A stretch of 64,000 bases of DNA from Corynebacterium kalinowskii (GTDB lineage: Bacteria > Actinomycetota > Actinomycetes > Mycobacteriales > Mycobacteriaceae): contig NZ_CP046452.1 in assembly GCF_009734385.1 (NCBI RefSeq), forward strand, positions 1,798,001-1,862,000. Reading direction: 5' to 3'. A model generated the notes under the pieces. It did not search any database. It saw only the letters and a program-made list of their open reading frames with translations, and was not told the origin of the DNA. The translations under genes were made by a program, and so were the position numbers. Shown here piece by piece: positions 8,886 through 16,907 of the stretch; the first letter of the stretch is position 1, and the number at the start of each line of letters is the position of its first letter.

Positions 8886-8894
8886 CTTTATTTT

Positions 8895-9158
8895 GTGAGC
8901 CCAGCAAAAAAACCGTCAAAGCCAATATTCAATCGGATCCGATTACTGAGAACCGAGCGCGGCCTGAGTCGCGCACAGCTCGCTGAACTAATCGGAGTCA
9001 ACGTCCAAACCATCGGCGCCCTCGAGCGCAGCGACCACTACCCCAGCCTCGACCTCGCCATGAATCTTTCCGAGGCCTTCAATCTCCCCATCGAAGCGAT
9101 CTTCTCACGCACCGAATTCACCCCGATGTCCACCCAGATCTACCAAGGAGACAAATAA
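8895..9158 (+). CDS. Small XRE-family transcriptional regulator
   Basis: This 87-residue protein is almost entirely one helix-turn-helix domain: IRLLRTERGLSRAQLAELIG, then VNVQTIGALERSDHYPSLDLA, then AFNLPIEAIFS. This is the compact YgzD-like XRE type, often paired with a small membrane protein. I chose the GTG at 8895; upstream in-frame codons would lie inside the promoter. Its stop overlaps the ATG of the membrane protein by one base (TAATG), so the two are co-translated. Autoregulation through the upstream palindrome is inferred. Confidence 0.8.
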   Translation: MSPAKKPSKPIFNRIRLLRTERGLSRAQLAELIGVNVQTIGALERSDHYPSLDLAMNLSEAFNLPIEAIFSRTEFTPMSTQIYQGDK

Positions 9159-9643
9159 TGAAGCTCGAAAGCTACCGCAAGCAGCAAGAACTCACTGCTA
9201 ATATGCTTCCCCGGCTCCGTCCCCAACGCGCCCGGCGCAAACTTGTTGTTTTGCACCTGGTTGTTACTGGCATAGCTGCAGCCAGCGCCTTTCTAGTCCT
9301 CGTTGCGCCTGCATTTTCTCTAGTCTTTGCAGCACTCATGCTTGTTCTCGCAAGCACATGGACAATGATCCGAATCACTATCGACAGTGAAGATCAAGCC
9401 CCCGTGTCCGCGCTCGACGAGTACCAATTCGAACGCCTGGAAAGGCACCGTTCATTTTCAGCTAAACTGCTGTCCTTTTCCGGCTCCGCCTTCGCCTTTT
9501 ACCTCATCGCAAGGACGTTATTCGGAACCGGAATGCCCCACGCCGAAACCCTGATTGTCGGCTGGCTCCTACTTCTTGCCACCCTCATTTTTGGCAGCTA
9601 CCCAGCCCTCGCTTTGGCATGGGAAAAGCCAGACGAAGAATAG
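9158..9643 (+). CDS. Small four-helix membrane protein paired with the XRE regulator
   Basis: This 161-residue protein has two pairs of hydrophobic helices. The first pair is around LVVLHLVVTGIAAASAFLVL and FSLVFAALMLVLASTWTMI; the second is around LSFSGSAFAFYLIARTLFG and TLIVGWLLLLATLIFGSYPAL. A hydrophilic loop with LDEYQFERLERHR lies between them. It has a good ribosome site (AAGGAG) inside the end of the regulator gene. XRE plus membrane protein pairs of this layout are common in Firmicutes and Actinobacteria; the function is unknown. I infer the regulator responds to, or controls, this protein. Confidence 0.7.
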   Translation: MKLESYRKQQELTANMLPRLRPQRARRKLVVLHLVVTGIAAASAFLVLVAPAFSLVFAALMLVLASTWTMIRITIDSEDQAPVSALDEYQFERLERHRSFSAKLLSFSGSAFAFYLIARTLFGTGMPHAETLIVGWLLLLATLIFGSYPALALAWEKPDEE

Positions 9644-9702
9644 CCACCCCCATTAGCCCGAAACCCGCACCTTGTTGGTGTGGGTTTAGCTACGTTTAAG
9701 TT

Positions 9703-11199
9703 ATGACTCGCACCAGCGCAAACGATCTCATTTCCCAAGTACTCGACCCTGACTCCTACGTCAGCTGGGACACCCCACCGGAGTATGGCGACATTTCTGA
9801 AGACTACCGCGCTGCACTTGAACGTGCGCGCGAGAAGTCGGGCGTCGACGAGTCTGTTATCACTGGTGAAGGAACGATCAATGGGCGTCGAGTAGCCACT
9901 ATTCTCAGCGAGTTCAGCTTCCTCGGCGGCTCCATCGGCGCCGCCACCGCGCGCCGCATTATGGACGGCATTCACCGCGCTACCGCAGAACAACTACCGC
10001 TCCTCATTTCCCCTTCCTCGGGCGGAACCCGCATGCAGGAAGGCACCCCCGCCTTTGCACTCATGGTGTCCATCACCACCGCGGTCTCCCGACACAAAGA
10101 CGAGCACCTGCCGTTCCTGGTGTACCTCCGCAACCCGACCACTGGCGGAGTGATGGCGTCATGGGGCTCTGCAGGTCATTTCACCTTCGCGGAACCCGGC
10201 GCCCTCCTTGGCTTCCTCGGCCCGCGCGTAGTGGAACTCACCACGGGCAACCCGATGCCGGAAGGGGTACAGACCGGAGAAAACCTGGCCAAGTGCGGCG
10301 TCATCGACGGTGTAGTCTCTCCTGCTGACCTACGCGAAGCAGTGCAAAAGATCAACGAGGTTCTGCTTTCCGAGGCGCCAGCGACTCAACCAGAACTCCC
10401 AGATGTTGACACGCCTACCCCAGGCAGCGTGTGGGACTCAATTCTGTGCACGCGTCGTCCGGATCGTCCCGGAGTTCGGGACATTGTGACTAAGCTGCGT
10501 TCATCCCTCATTAAGCTCTCGGGCAGTGGCGATGGTCGACGCTCCCCCGCTGTCACGGTTGCGCTGGCAAAGATCAACGGCCGCCCCGTGGTTCTCATCG
10601 GCCAAGACCGACACCAACAACCGCCACACGGCGTACATCCCCTCGGCACCGAGGCGCTGCGCATGGCCCGCCGTGGCATTGCACTAGCGCACCAACTGCA
10701 ACTACCTCTGGTCTCCATCATCGACACGCCAGGCGCGGAACTGTCCAAATTTGCCGAAGAGCACGGCATGGCTGGGTCCATCGCGCGAACGCTCGGAGAG
10801 TTGGTCGATCTCGACGTCCCAACCATCTCCATCATCCTCGGACAAGGCTGCGGAGGTGGTGCCTTGGCTATGCTTCCATCCGACCGCGTCCTGGCCACCA
10901 GCAACTCCTGGCTGTCGCCGCTTCCCCCAGAAGGGGCATCTGCCATTATCTACCGTGATACAGAACACGCACCACAGATGATGGAAGAACAGGATGTTTC
11001 CGCATATTCCCTGCTTAAGGCGGGAATTGTAGACGCGATCATCCCAGAAATCGGCGACGCTGCGGACGAGCCAGATGCCTTCATTGACCGAGTTCTGACC
11101 ACGATCAGCCACACATTGTGGGAACTTGATCACAATCCGCAGCGAGTGGGTCGTGAACTCCGCTTCCAACACTACGAAAAGTTAGCTCAGCTACAGTAA
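9703..11199 (+). CDS. accD3: AccD3-like fused acyl-CoA carboxylase carboxyltransferase
   Basis: This is a 498-residue carboxyltransferase with both crotonase-like halves in one chain. The beta half carries SSGGTRMQEGTPAFALM (about 104-120) and GGVMASWGSAGHF. The alpha half carries IIDTPGAELSKFAEEHGMAGSIA and ISIILGQGCGGGALAMLPSDRVLA. There is no zinc-ribbon at the N terminus. It corresponds to accD3/accDA, which in C. glutamicum lies beside fkpA and gltA, as here. C. glutamicum AccD3 is required for mycolic acid synthesis with AccD2 and the biotinylated AccBC, although its own catalytic role is debated. The malic enzyme gene follows after 9 bases, suggesting an operon. Confidence 0.85.
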   Translation: MTRTSANDLISQVLDPDSYVSWDTPPEYGDISEDYRAALERAREKSGVDESVITGEGTINGRRVATILSEFSFLGGSIGAATARRIMDGIHRATAEQLPLLISPSSGGTRMQEGTPAFALMVSITTAVSRHKDEHLPFLVYLRNPTTGGVMASWGSAGHFTFAEPGALLGFLGPRVVELTTGNPMPEGVQTGENLAKCGVIDGVVSPADLREAVQKINEVLLSEAPATQPELPDVDTPTPGSVWDSILCTRRPDRPGVRDIVTKLRSSLIKLSGSGDGRRSPAVTVALAKINGRPVVLIGQDRHQQPPHGVHPLGTEALRMARRGIALAHQLQLPLVSIIDTPGAELSKFAEEHGMAGSIARTLGELVDLDVPTISIILGQGCGGGALAMLPSDRVLATSNSWLSPLPPEGASAIIYRDTEHAPQMMEEQDVSAYSLLKAGIVDAIIPEIGDAADEPDAFIDRVLTTISHTLWELDHNPQRVGRELRFQHYEKLAQLQ

Positions 11200-11208
11200 C
11201 CTAAGTAA

Positions 11209-12354
11209 ATGATCAGCGACCAGGAAATCTTTGATGCCCACCGCGGTGGCAAGCTGACCGTTTCATCGGCCCGCCCACTCGAAACCACCCGTGACCTGTC
11301 CATTGCGTACACCCCTGGTGTCGCTCGGGTCTGCGAGGCGATTCACGAGGATCCGGCTCTCGTCCGCGAATACACCTGGACAGGCAACACCGTCGCAGTC
11401 ATTTCCGACGGCACCGCTGTGCTCGGACTCGGCGACATTGGCCCCCAAGCTGCCCTGCCCGTCATGGAGGGCAAGGCCCAGCTGTTTCAACGCTTCGCCG
11501 GACTCAACGCTGTGCCGATTGTGCTGGATACCTTGGACATCGATGAGCTCTTTGACACCATCGTCCGCATCGCGCCGTCCTTCGGCGCCATCAACCTTGA
11601 GGACATCTCCGCTCCCCGCTGCTTCGAGCTCGAGCGCCGCCTGATCAAAGCCCTGGATATGCCGATCATGCATGATGACCAGCACGGCACCGCCGTAGTC
11701 ATCACTGCAGGCCTGCGCAATGCTGCCGAGCTGCTCGGTCGCAAATTGTCTGACCTCAAGGTCGTCATCACAGGAGCCGGAGCGGCGGGCGTTGCGACGG
11801 CCAAGATGCTCATCGCAGCAGGCGTGAAGAACATCGTGATGGTCGATTCCCGAGGCATCATTCACCCGGATCGCACCCCGCTGAATTCGGTTAAGCAGGA
11901 ACTCGCCCGAATCACTAACTCTGACCGGCTCTCTGGAGGCATAGAAACCGCGTTGCTAGGAGCAGATGTTTTCATCGGACTCTCGCGAGGACATGTGAAC
12001 GAGGAACAGCTCCAGCTCATGGCTCCAGACCCGATCCTGTTCTCACTAGCCAATCCCACCCCGGAAATTGATCCGGAGCTTGCGCGCAAGTACGGCGCCG
12101 TGGTCGCCACCGGCCGTTCCGACCTTCCGAATCAGATCAACAACGTGCTGGCTTTCCCCGGCATCTTCAAGGGTGCCCTCGAAGCTGGTGCGACGGAGAT
12201 TTCGCAGACGATGAAACTCGCAGCCTCGCGCGCGATCGCCGACATCGCCCGCGAGAATCTCGATGTCGATCACATTGTGCCGTCGCCACTCGATCCGCGC
12301 GTTGCTCCTGCGGTGGCGAAGGCTGTACAAGCAGCTGCTATCGCTAGGAAGTAG
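11209..12354 (+). CDS. malE: Malic enzyme (short form)
   Basis: This 381-residue enzyme should decarboxylate malate to pyruvate while reducing NAD(P). Visible motifs are the tyrosine region LSIAYTPGVARVCEAI (about 29-44), GTAVLGLGDIGPQAALPVMEGK, the metal-binding INLEDISAPRCFELE, MHDDQHGTAVVITAG, and the nucleotide fold VVITGAGAAGVATAKML followed by DSRG. The missing C-terminal phosphotransacetylase domain makes it the short type, like C. glutamicum MalE (392 residues). Coenzyme preference cannot be read safely. It sits between accD3 and fkpA, a position not seen in C. glutamicum, and probably shares the accD3 transcript. No strong ribosome site precedes the ATG. Confidence 0.88.
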   Translation: MISDQEIFDAHRGGKLTVSSARPLETTRDLSIAYTPGVARVCEAIHEDPALVREYTWTGNTVAVISDGTAVLGLGDIGPQAALPVMEGKAQLFQRFAGLNAVPIVLDTLDIDELFDTIVRIAPSFGAINLEDISAPRCFELERRLIKALDMPIMHDDQHGTAVVITAGLRNAAELLGRKLSDLKVVITGAGAAGVATAKMLIAAGVKNIVMVDSRGIIHPDRTPLNSVKQELARITNSDRLSGGIETALLGADVFIGLSRGHVNEEQLQLMAPDPILFSLANPTPEIDPELARKYGAVVATGRSDLPNQINNVLAFPGIFKGALEAGATEISQTMKLAASRAIADIARENLDVDHIVPSPLDPRVAPAVAKAVQAAAIARK

Positions 12355-12357
12355 CGC

Positions 12358-12421
12358 ACGCCAAAAGGCCCGCCCTACGGACTAGTCATTTCCCTAGTCC
12401 GTAGGGCGGGCCTTTTGGCGT
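12358..12421. terminator. Bidirectional terminator between malE and fkpA
   Basis: A perfect 28-bp inverted repeat (12358-12385 and 12394-12421) encloses an 8-base loop TCATTTCC. It is GC-rich in the middle (CCCGCCCTACGG) with AAAA/TTTT near the base, and it begins 3 bases after the malE stop and ends 7 bases before the fkpA stop. It should end both convergent transcripts. Confidence 0.85.
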
Positions 12422-12428
12422 CTGAACT

Positions 12429-12788
12429 TTACTTGGTACCCACGAGGTCGATCACGAAGACGAGGGTGCGTCCGGACAGTGGGTGTCCACCACCAGCTGG
12501 GCCGTAAGCTGCCTCTGGCGGAATGGTGAGCTGACGGCGACCGCCGACCTTCATACCCGGAATGCCTTCCTGCCAGCCTGCGATGAGGCCTGCCAGTGGG
12601 AATTCGATGGTCTGGCCACGATCCCAGGAGGAGTCGAACTGCTCACCGGTCTCGAAGTCGACGCCCACGTAGTGGACCTCAACCATGCCGCCCGGCTGTG
12701 CTTCGGCACCTTCGCCCTCAATGAGGTCGACAATGACGAGGTCTTCTGGAGCAGGACCCTGCTGTGGTTCGATGACTGGCTTTTCCAT
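12429..12788 (-). CDS. fkpA: FKBP-type peptidyl-prolyl isomerase
   Basis: This is a 119-residue cytoplasmic FKBP. The FK506-binding domain fills residues ~25-119: VEVHYVGVDFETGEQFDSSW, IEFPLAGLIAGWQEGIPGMKVG, RRQLTIPPEAAYG, GRTLVFVIDLVG. The aromatic pocket residues (Tyr, Phe, Asp, Trp) are present. The start is ATG 12788 with AAGGAG nine bases upstream; the longer frame to 12854 would enter the gltA terminator. Length and location beside gltA match C. glutamicum FkpA (118 residues), which has been linked to citrate synthase folding. Confidence 0.93.
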   Translation of the reverse strand: MEKPVIEPQQGPAPEDLVIVDLIEGEGAEAQPGGMVEVHYVGVDFETGEQFDSSWDRGQTIEFPLAGLIAGWQEGIPGMKVGGRRQLTIPPEAAYGPAGGGHPLSGRTLVFVIDLVGTK

Positions 12789-12833
12789 TACGAAAAACTC
12801 CTTCAAGGTATTTTGATGTTCAAAACAAGAATA

Positions 12834-12885
12834 TGAGCCAAATGCCTCCCCCAAAGCTTACGCAAAGTGGGAGGCATTTGGCTCA
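12834..12885 (-). terminator. Terminator of gltA
   Basis: Perfect 17-bp arms lie at 12834-12850 (TGAGCCAAATGCCTCCC) and 12869-12885, with an 18-base loop. It lies 18 bases past the gltA stop on the minus strand and inside the fkpA 5' region, so gltA and fkpA should be transcribed separately. Confidence 0.8.
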
Positions 12886-12902
12886 AAGGCTACTTACGAG
12901 GC

Positions 12903-14201
12903 TTAGCCACGCTGGTCGCGAGGCAACCATGGGCGAAGAGCTTCGCCGGTGTAGATCTGACGTGGGCGGTAGATCTTGCCGTTTGGCTGGGATACCTGCT
13001 CAACGTACTGTGCGATCCAGCCAGGGAGGCGACCCATGGCGAAGAGCACGGTGAAGAAATCGGTTGGGAAGCCCATAGCGCGGTAGATCAGGCCGGTGTA
13101 GAAGTCCACGTTCGGGTACAGCTTGCGGGAGATGAAGTAATCGTCCGCGAGTGCAATCTGTTCGAGCTTCATGGCCAGCTCGAGGAGCTCGTCGTTGCCG
13201 TTCTTGGACAGCAGCTCGTGTGCGGTCTCCTTGATGATGGCAGCGCGTGGATCGTAGTTGCGGTACACGCGGTGGCCGAAGCCCATGAGCTTGACGCCCT
13301 TTTCCTTGTTCTTGACACGAGTCATGAAGTCGGTTGCGTCGCCGCCGTTGGACTTGATTTCGTCCAGCATCTCCAGAACAGCCTGGTTAGCGCCACCATG
13401 CAGCGGGCCGGAAAGTGCATTAATACCAGCTGCAACGGAAACGAACATGTTGGCCTGGGAAGAGGCAACCATGCGCACGGTGGAAGTGGAGCAGTTCTGC
13501 TCGTGATCTGCATGCAGAATGAGGAGCTGGTCCAGAGCCTTCACATGAAGTGGGTCAACCTCGTATGGCTCGGTTGGGAAGCCGAACATCATGCGGAGGA
13601 AGTTCTCACGTGCGTTCAGGGAGTTGTCTGGGTACATGTACGGCTCGCCGTGGCGTGCGCGGTGAGCATATGCGGCCAGCATTGGCACCTTAGCCATCAG
13701 GCGAATGGTTGCCTTGTGCAGGTGCTCTGGGTTCAGTGGGTCCAGGGTGTCCTGGTAGTAGGTAGAGAGAATGTTCAGGGATGATGCAAGCACGGCCATC
13801 GGGTGAGAGTCGCGCGGGAACACGTTGAACTGTGCCTTGAAGTCCTCATCCAAGAGGGTGTGGTGGCGAACCTCGTCGTTGAAGGTGGAGAGCTGTTCCT
13901 GAGTTGGGAGCTCGCCGTTGATGAGGAGGTAAGAGACCTCGTTAAAGGTGGCATGCTTAGCAAGATCTTCGATGGCGTAGCCGCGGTAGCGGAGAATGCC
14001 CTCGTCACCGTCGATGTAGGTGATCTTAGACTCGGTCGATCCGGTGCTTACATAGCCTGGATCGAAAGTGACAAGACCGGTCTCAGAAAGCATCTTGCCG
14101 AGAACGATACCGTCGTTACCTTCGGTAGCGCGGATCATGTCAAATTCGTACTCGCCACCTGGGTAGTGGAGTACGGCCTTTTCGTTGTTATCAGAAGCCA
14201 C
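12903..14201 (-). CDS. gltA: Citrate synthase
   Basis: This 432-residue type II citrate synthase condenses oxaloacetate with acetyl-CoA. Near-identical blocks to C. glutamicum GltA are seen throughout: VLHYPGGEYEFDMI, GYVSTGSTESKITYIDGDEG, HADHEQNCSTSTVRMV, SGPLHGGANQAVLEML, MGFGHRVYRNYDPRA. The catalytic histidines are in LHGGAN and GFGHRVY. The start is GTG (14199-14201) with AAAGGGAA upstream. It diverges from serC across a 640-base regulatory region. In C. glutamicum RamA, RamB and GlxR regulate this gene. Confidence 0.97.
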   Translation of the reverse strand: MASDNNEKAVLHYPGGEYEFDMIRATEGNDGIVLGKMLSETGLVTFDPGYVSTGSTESKITYIDGDEGILRYRGYAIEDLAKHATFNEVSYLLINGELPTQEQLSTFNDEVRHHTLLDEDFKAQFNVFPRDSHPMAVLASSLNILSTYYQDTLDPLNPEHLHKATIRLMAKVPMLAAYAHRARHGEPYMYPDNSLNARENFLRMMFGFPTEPYEVDPLHVKALDQLLILHADHEQNCSTSTVRMVASSQANMFVSVAAGINALSGPLHGGANQAVLEMLDEIKSNGGDATDFMTRVKNKEKGVKLMGFGHRVYRNYDPRAAIIKETAHELLSKNGNDELLELAMKLEQIALADDYFISRKLYPNVDFYTGLIYRAMGFPTDFFTVLFAMGRLPGWIAQYVEQVSQPNGKIYRPRQIYTGEALRPWLPRDQRG

Positions 14202-14841
14202 AGTTTCCCTTTCGATTGTTCACAGGCCAGGATCCCTGTTGGGCTATCGGCGCTGTCAGCGGGTAGTGCTATTTAGTTGTCGCCACTTGTGTCAGGCATT
14301 TAATATCCTCCACTAGAGCCTACCTTTCACACTAAGGAAGGCGCGCTGGAGCTTTGCGCGTATGAGCCACATCATATTGCAACTTAGGCAAACCTACACA
14401 ATATGCCCCATTGTTTCACAAAGCGGTTGCCAATTTCTTAACCTTGTGGAAGCCAATAGACTGTTTGTGAGCTGTTACGCACCCCGAGAACTCTGTGCCG
14501 GCATGATTTTGACCGTTTAAAGTTCACGAGCCCTGGTGACCACCCAAGGCATCGTGGGATACCGCACATAATAGCAAAAATTGTGACGGCGCCTACATTT
14601 TTGCCCCATTTTCTTTCATCCACCCCCTTACTACTGCAACCTTGCAGGTCACGCCGTTGATTACGTTGGCAGATTTGCTTGACTACACACATTCGTACCC
14701 AAGTTTGCGAAGCCTGCAATACAGCTCTCAAGCACCCCCAAGTTTGCATACTTTCACTTTCATGCAATCTCTACGGGGTAGAATATGCGCAATCTTGAAA
14801 TCACCTCGTATTCCCGAGAAGCATCTAGAAAAGGTTGGTCC
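14202..14841. promoter_or_regulatory. Divergent gltA/serC regulatory region
   Basis: No convincing gene lies in this 640-base AT-rich spacer. AAGTTTGC occurs twice in the same orientation (14701-14708 and 14740-14747), each followed by A-rich bases, close to the RamB consensus. GCCCCA, a possible short RamA-type site, occurs at 14405-14410 and 14603-14608. TAGAAT at 14779-14784 is a good -10 for serC, placing its start near 14790. Motif calls are by eye. The gltA promoter itself is not clear. Confidence 0.4.
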
Positions 14842-15969
14842 ATGTCCGATCAGTTCCCTACTCTGCCAGCAGAATTCCTCCCGGAAGATGGCCGTTTCGG
14901 CTGCGGGCCTTCTAAGGTTCGCCCTGCACAGATCGACGCTATCGTCAGCGGCGCAACCGGCATTATCGGCACCTCTCACCGCCAGCCTGCGGTCAAGGAT
15001 GTCGTAGGCTCCCTGCGCGAAGGCCTGTCCAACCTTTTCTCCCTGCCAGAGGGCTACGAGATCGTCCTGTCCCTCGGTGGCGCCACCGCATTCTGGGATG
15101 CTGCGACCTTCGGCTTGATCGAAAAGAAGTCCGGCCACCTGTCTTTCGGCGAGTTCTCCTCTAAGTTCGCCAAGGCATCCAAGCAGGCTCCATGGCTCGA
15201 GGCTCCAGTCGTGATCGAGGCCGAGCCAGGCGACGCCCCAGCCCCACAGGCCATCGAAGGCGTTGACCTCATCGGTTGGGCTCACAATGAGACTTCCACC
15301 GGTGCGATGGTGCCCGTTGTTCGTCCGGACACCGAAGCTCTCATTGCCATCGACGCCACCTCCGGCGCTGGCGGCCTCCCAGTGGACATGAAGAACGCTG
15401 ACGTTTACTACTTCTCCCCACAGAAGTGCTTCGCTTCTGACGGCGGCCTGTGGTTCGCAGCAATGTCCCCAGCAGCCATCGAGCGCATCGAGAAGATCAA
15501 CGCTTCCGACCGCTTCATCCCAGCCTTCCTCAACCTGCAGACGGCCGTGGACAACTCCCGCAAGAACCAGACGTACAACACCCCAGCAGTTGCTACCCTG
15601 CTCATGATGGATGACCAGGTCAAGTGGATGAACGCCAACGGCGGCCTAGACGGCATGGTCAAGCGCACCACTGCTTCCTCCGACATCCTTTACAACTGGG
15701 CTGAGGCTCGCGAGGGCGCTACCCCATTCGTTCAGGATCCTGCAAAGCGCTCCCTCGTCGTGGGTACCATCGACTTCGACGACAACATCGATGCAGCCAA
15801 GATCGCCAAGGTACTGCGCGCAAGCGGCATCGTGGACATCGAGCCATACCGCAAGCTCGGCCGCAACCAGCTGCGTATCGGTATGTTCCCAGCGATCGAT
15901 TCAACGGACGTCGAGAAGCTGACCAAGGCCATCGACTGGGCGATCGATAACGGTCACGCAACCGCCTAA
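14842..15969 (+). CDS. serC: Phosphoserine aminotransferase
   Basis: This 375-residue PLP enzyme converts 3-phosphohydroxypyruvate and glutamate to phosphoserine. It aligns along its length with C. glutamicum SerC (376 residues): DGRFGCGPSKVRP, IGTSHRQPAVK, ILSLGGATAFWDAATFGL (here IVLSLGGATAFW), AWAHNETSTGAMVP, DATSGAGGLPVD, and the PLP lysine in YYFSPQKCFASDGGLW. The start is ATG 14842 with AAAAGG upstream; an upstream in-frame ATG at 14785 lies at the transcription start. It is monocistronic, ending at its own terminator. Confidence 0.96.
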   Translation: MSDQFPTLPAEFLPEDGRFGCGPSKVRPAQIDAIVSGATGIIGTSHRQPAVKDVVGSLREGLSNLFSLPEGYEIVLSLGGATAFWDAATFGLIEKKSGHLSFGEFSSKFAKASKQAPWLEAPVVIEAEPGDAPAPQAIEGVDLIGWAHNETSTGAMVPVVRPDTEALIAIDATSGAGGLPVDMKNADVYYFSPQKCFASDGGLWFAAMSPAAIERIEKINASDRFIPAFLNLQTAVDNSRKNQTYNTPAVATLLMMDDQVKWMNANGGLDGMVKRTTASSDILYNWAEAREGATPFVQDPAKRSLVVGTIDFDDNIDAAKIAKVLRASGIVDIEPYRKLGRNQLRIGMFPAIDSTDVEKLTKAIDWAIDNGHATA

Positions 15970-15982
15970 ACACACCCCCTCG

Positions 15983-16017
15983 AAAGCGCAGTAACTCCCA
16001 CGTTGCTGCGCTTTTTT
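15983..16017 (+). terminator. Terminator of serC
   Basis: Arms AAAGCGCAGTAAC (15983-15995) and GTTGCTGCGCTTT (16002-16014) pair with one wobble, and a TTTTTT run follows. Confidence 0.85.
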
Positions 16018-16064
16018 GGTCTACAGTGGTCTGTGACACGCCCAACCTCGATAAGGAGCAACCT

Positions 16065-16901
16065 TTGCGCGAACTCACGCTCGTAGCAGCCGAATCGACC
16101 GCCACCTCGCTGGTGTTGCGCTCAGGTGACGAGGATTTCTTCATCGAGGTCACCGACGACCTGCGGGCAATTATCGACGGCAAATCCCCGGCACCCGAGG
16201 TGCAAGAAGAACCACAGCCGGAACCGGAACCTGTCGAAGACAAGCCCGTACCGCGCGAAATCGACCCGCGTCTGTCCGCCCCACTGAAGATGCGTCCCCG
16301 TGAAATCCAGGAACGTATCCGTTCGGGCGCCACGATCGCCCAGGTGGCAGCTGAGAACGATGTCACCGAGGCCCGCATTGAGCCGTTTGCGCACCCAGTC
16401 CTCATCGAGCGCGCCCGCATCGCTGACATGGCAAAGCGTTCCCATCCGGTGCGCGAAGACGGCCCAGCAAAGCTCACATTGTGGGAAGTGCTGGCCACCG
16501 CGTTCGCAGCTCGTGGCAACGACCTCACCACGTCAACGTGGGATGCCTACAAGGATCCGTCCGGGCAGTGGGTAGTACGAGTGACCTGGCAGGCCGGGCA
16601 TTCCGACAACACGGCCGAGTGGTCCTATCACGCGCACGGCGTGAGCAATGCCACGGCAGTGGCCCGCAACGCCATTGCCGCCGATCTCACTGATCCTGAC
16701 TTCGGCCAGCCCGCGATCCGCTCGATCTCCCCGGTTCATGAAGATCCAGAACCGGAGTTAGTGGAAGAAACCGAAGAGGAACTTCTCCAGCACCCGGATT
16801 CTCAGCCTCAGCCACAGAAGCGTCGCAGAAAGGCTGTCACCCCGCATTGGGAGGATGTGCTTCTTGGCGTGCGCACTAACACAAAGCGTCCGAGGAGCTA
16901 G
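16065..16901 (+). CDS. sepH: Septation regulator SepH (DUF3071)
   Basis: This 278-residue actinobacterial cell-division protein starts at TTG 16065 (LRELTLVAAESTATSLVLRS), with an ideal AAGGAG site 9 bases upstream; the longer frame to 16026 runs over the site. The N-terminal DUF3071 domain contains MRPREIQERIRSGATIAQVAAENDV, a helix-turn-helix-like segment seen in SepH that mediates FtsZ binding. The C-terminal half has an acidic Glu/Pro linker ending in RRKAVTPHWEDVLLGVR, the conserved tail. Streptomyces SepH stimulates FtsZ assembly. The next gene begins 6 bases after its stop. Confidence 0.85.
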   Translation: MRELTLVAAESTATSLVLRSGDEDFFIEVTDDLRAIIDGKSPAPEVQEEPQPEPEPVEDKPVPREIDPRLSAPLKMRPREIQERIRSGATIAQVAAENDVTEARIEPFAHPVLIERARIADMAKRSHPVREDGPAKLTLWEVLATAFAARGNDLTTSTWDAYKDPSGQWVVRVTWQAGHSDNTAEWSYHAHGVSNATAVARNAIAADLTDPDFGQPAIRSISPVHEDPEPELVEETEEELLQHPDSQPQPQKRRRKAVTPHWEDVLLGVRTNTKRPRS

Positions 16902-16907
16902 CGCCCC

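Noticed and set aside
12358..12421. Perfect 28-bp inverted repeat as a transposon end or MITE
   Set aside because: It lies exactly between two convergent stop codons, has a short loop and no target duplication, so a bidirectional terminator explains it.
14438..14767. A 109-codon open frame on the minus strand between gltA and serC
   Set aside because: It has no family features and odd composition (many Cys and Trp), and it lies across the likely serC promoter and regulatory repeats.
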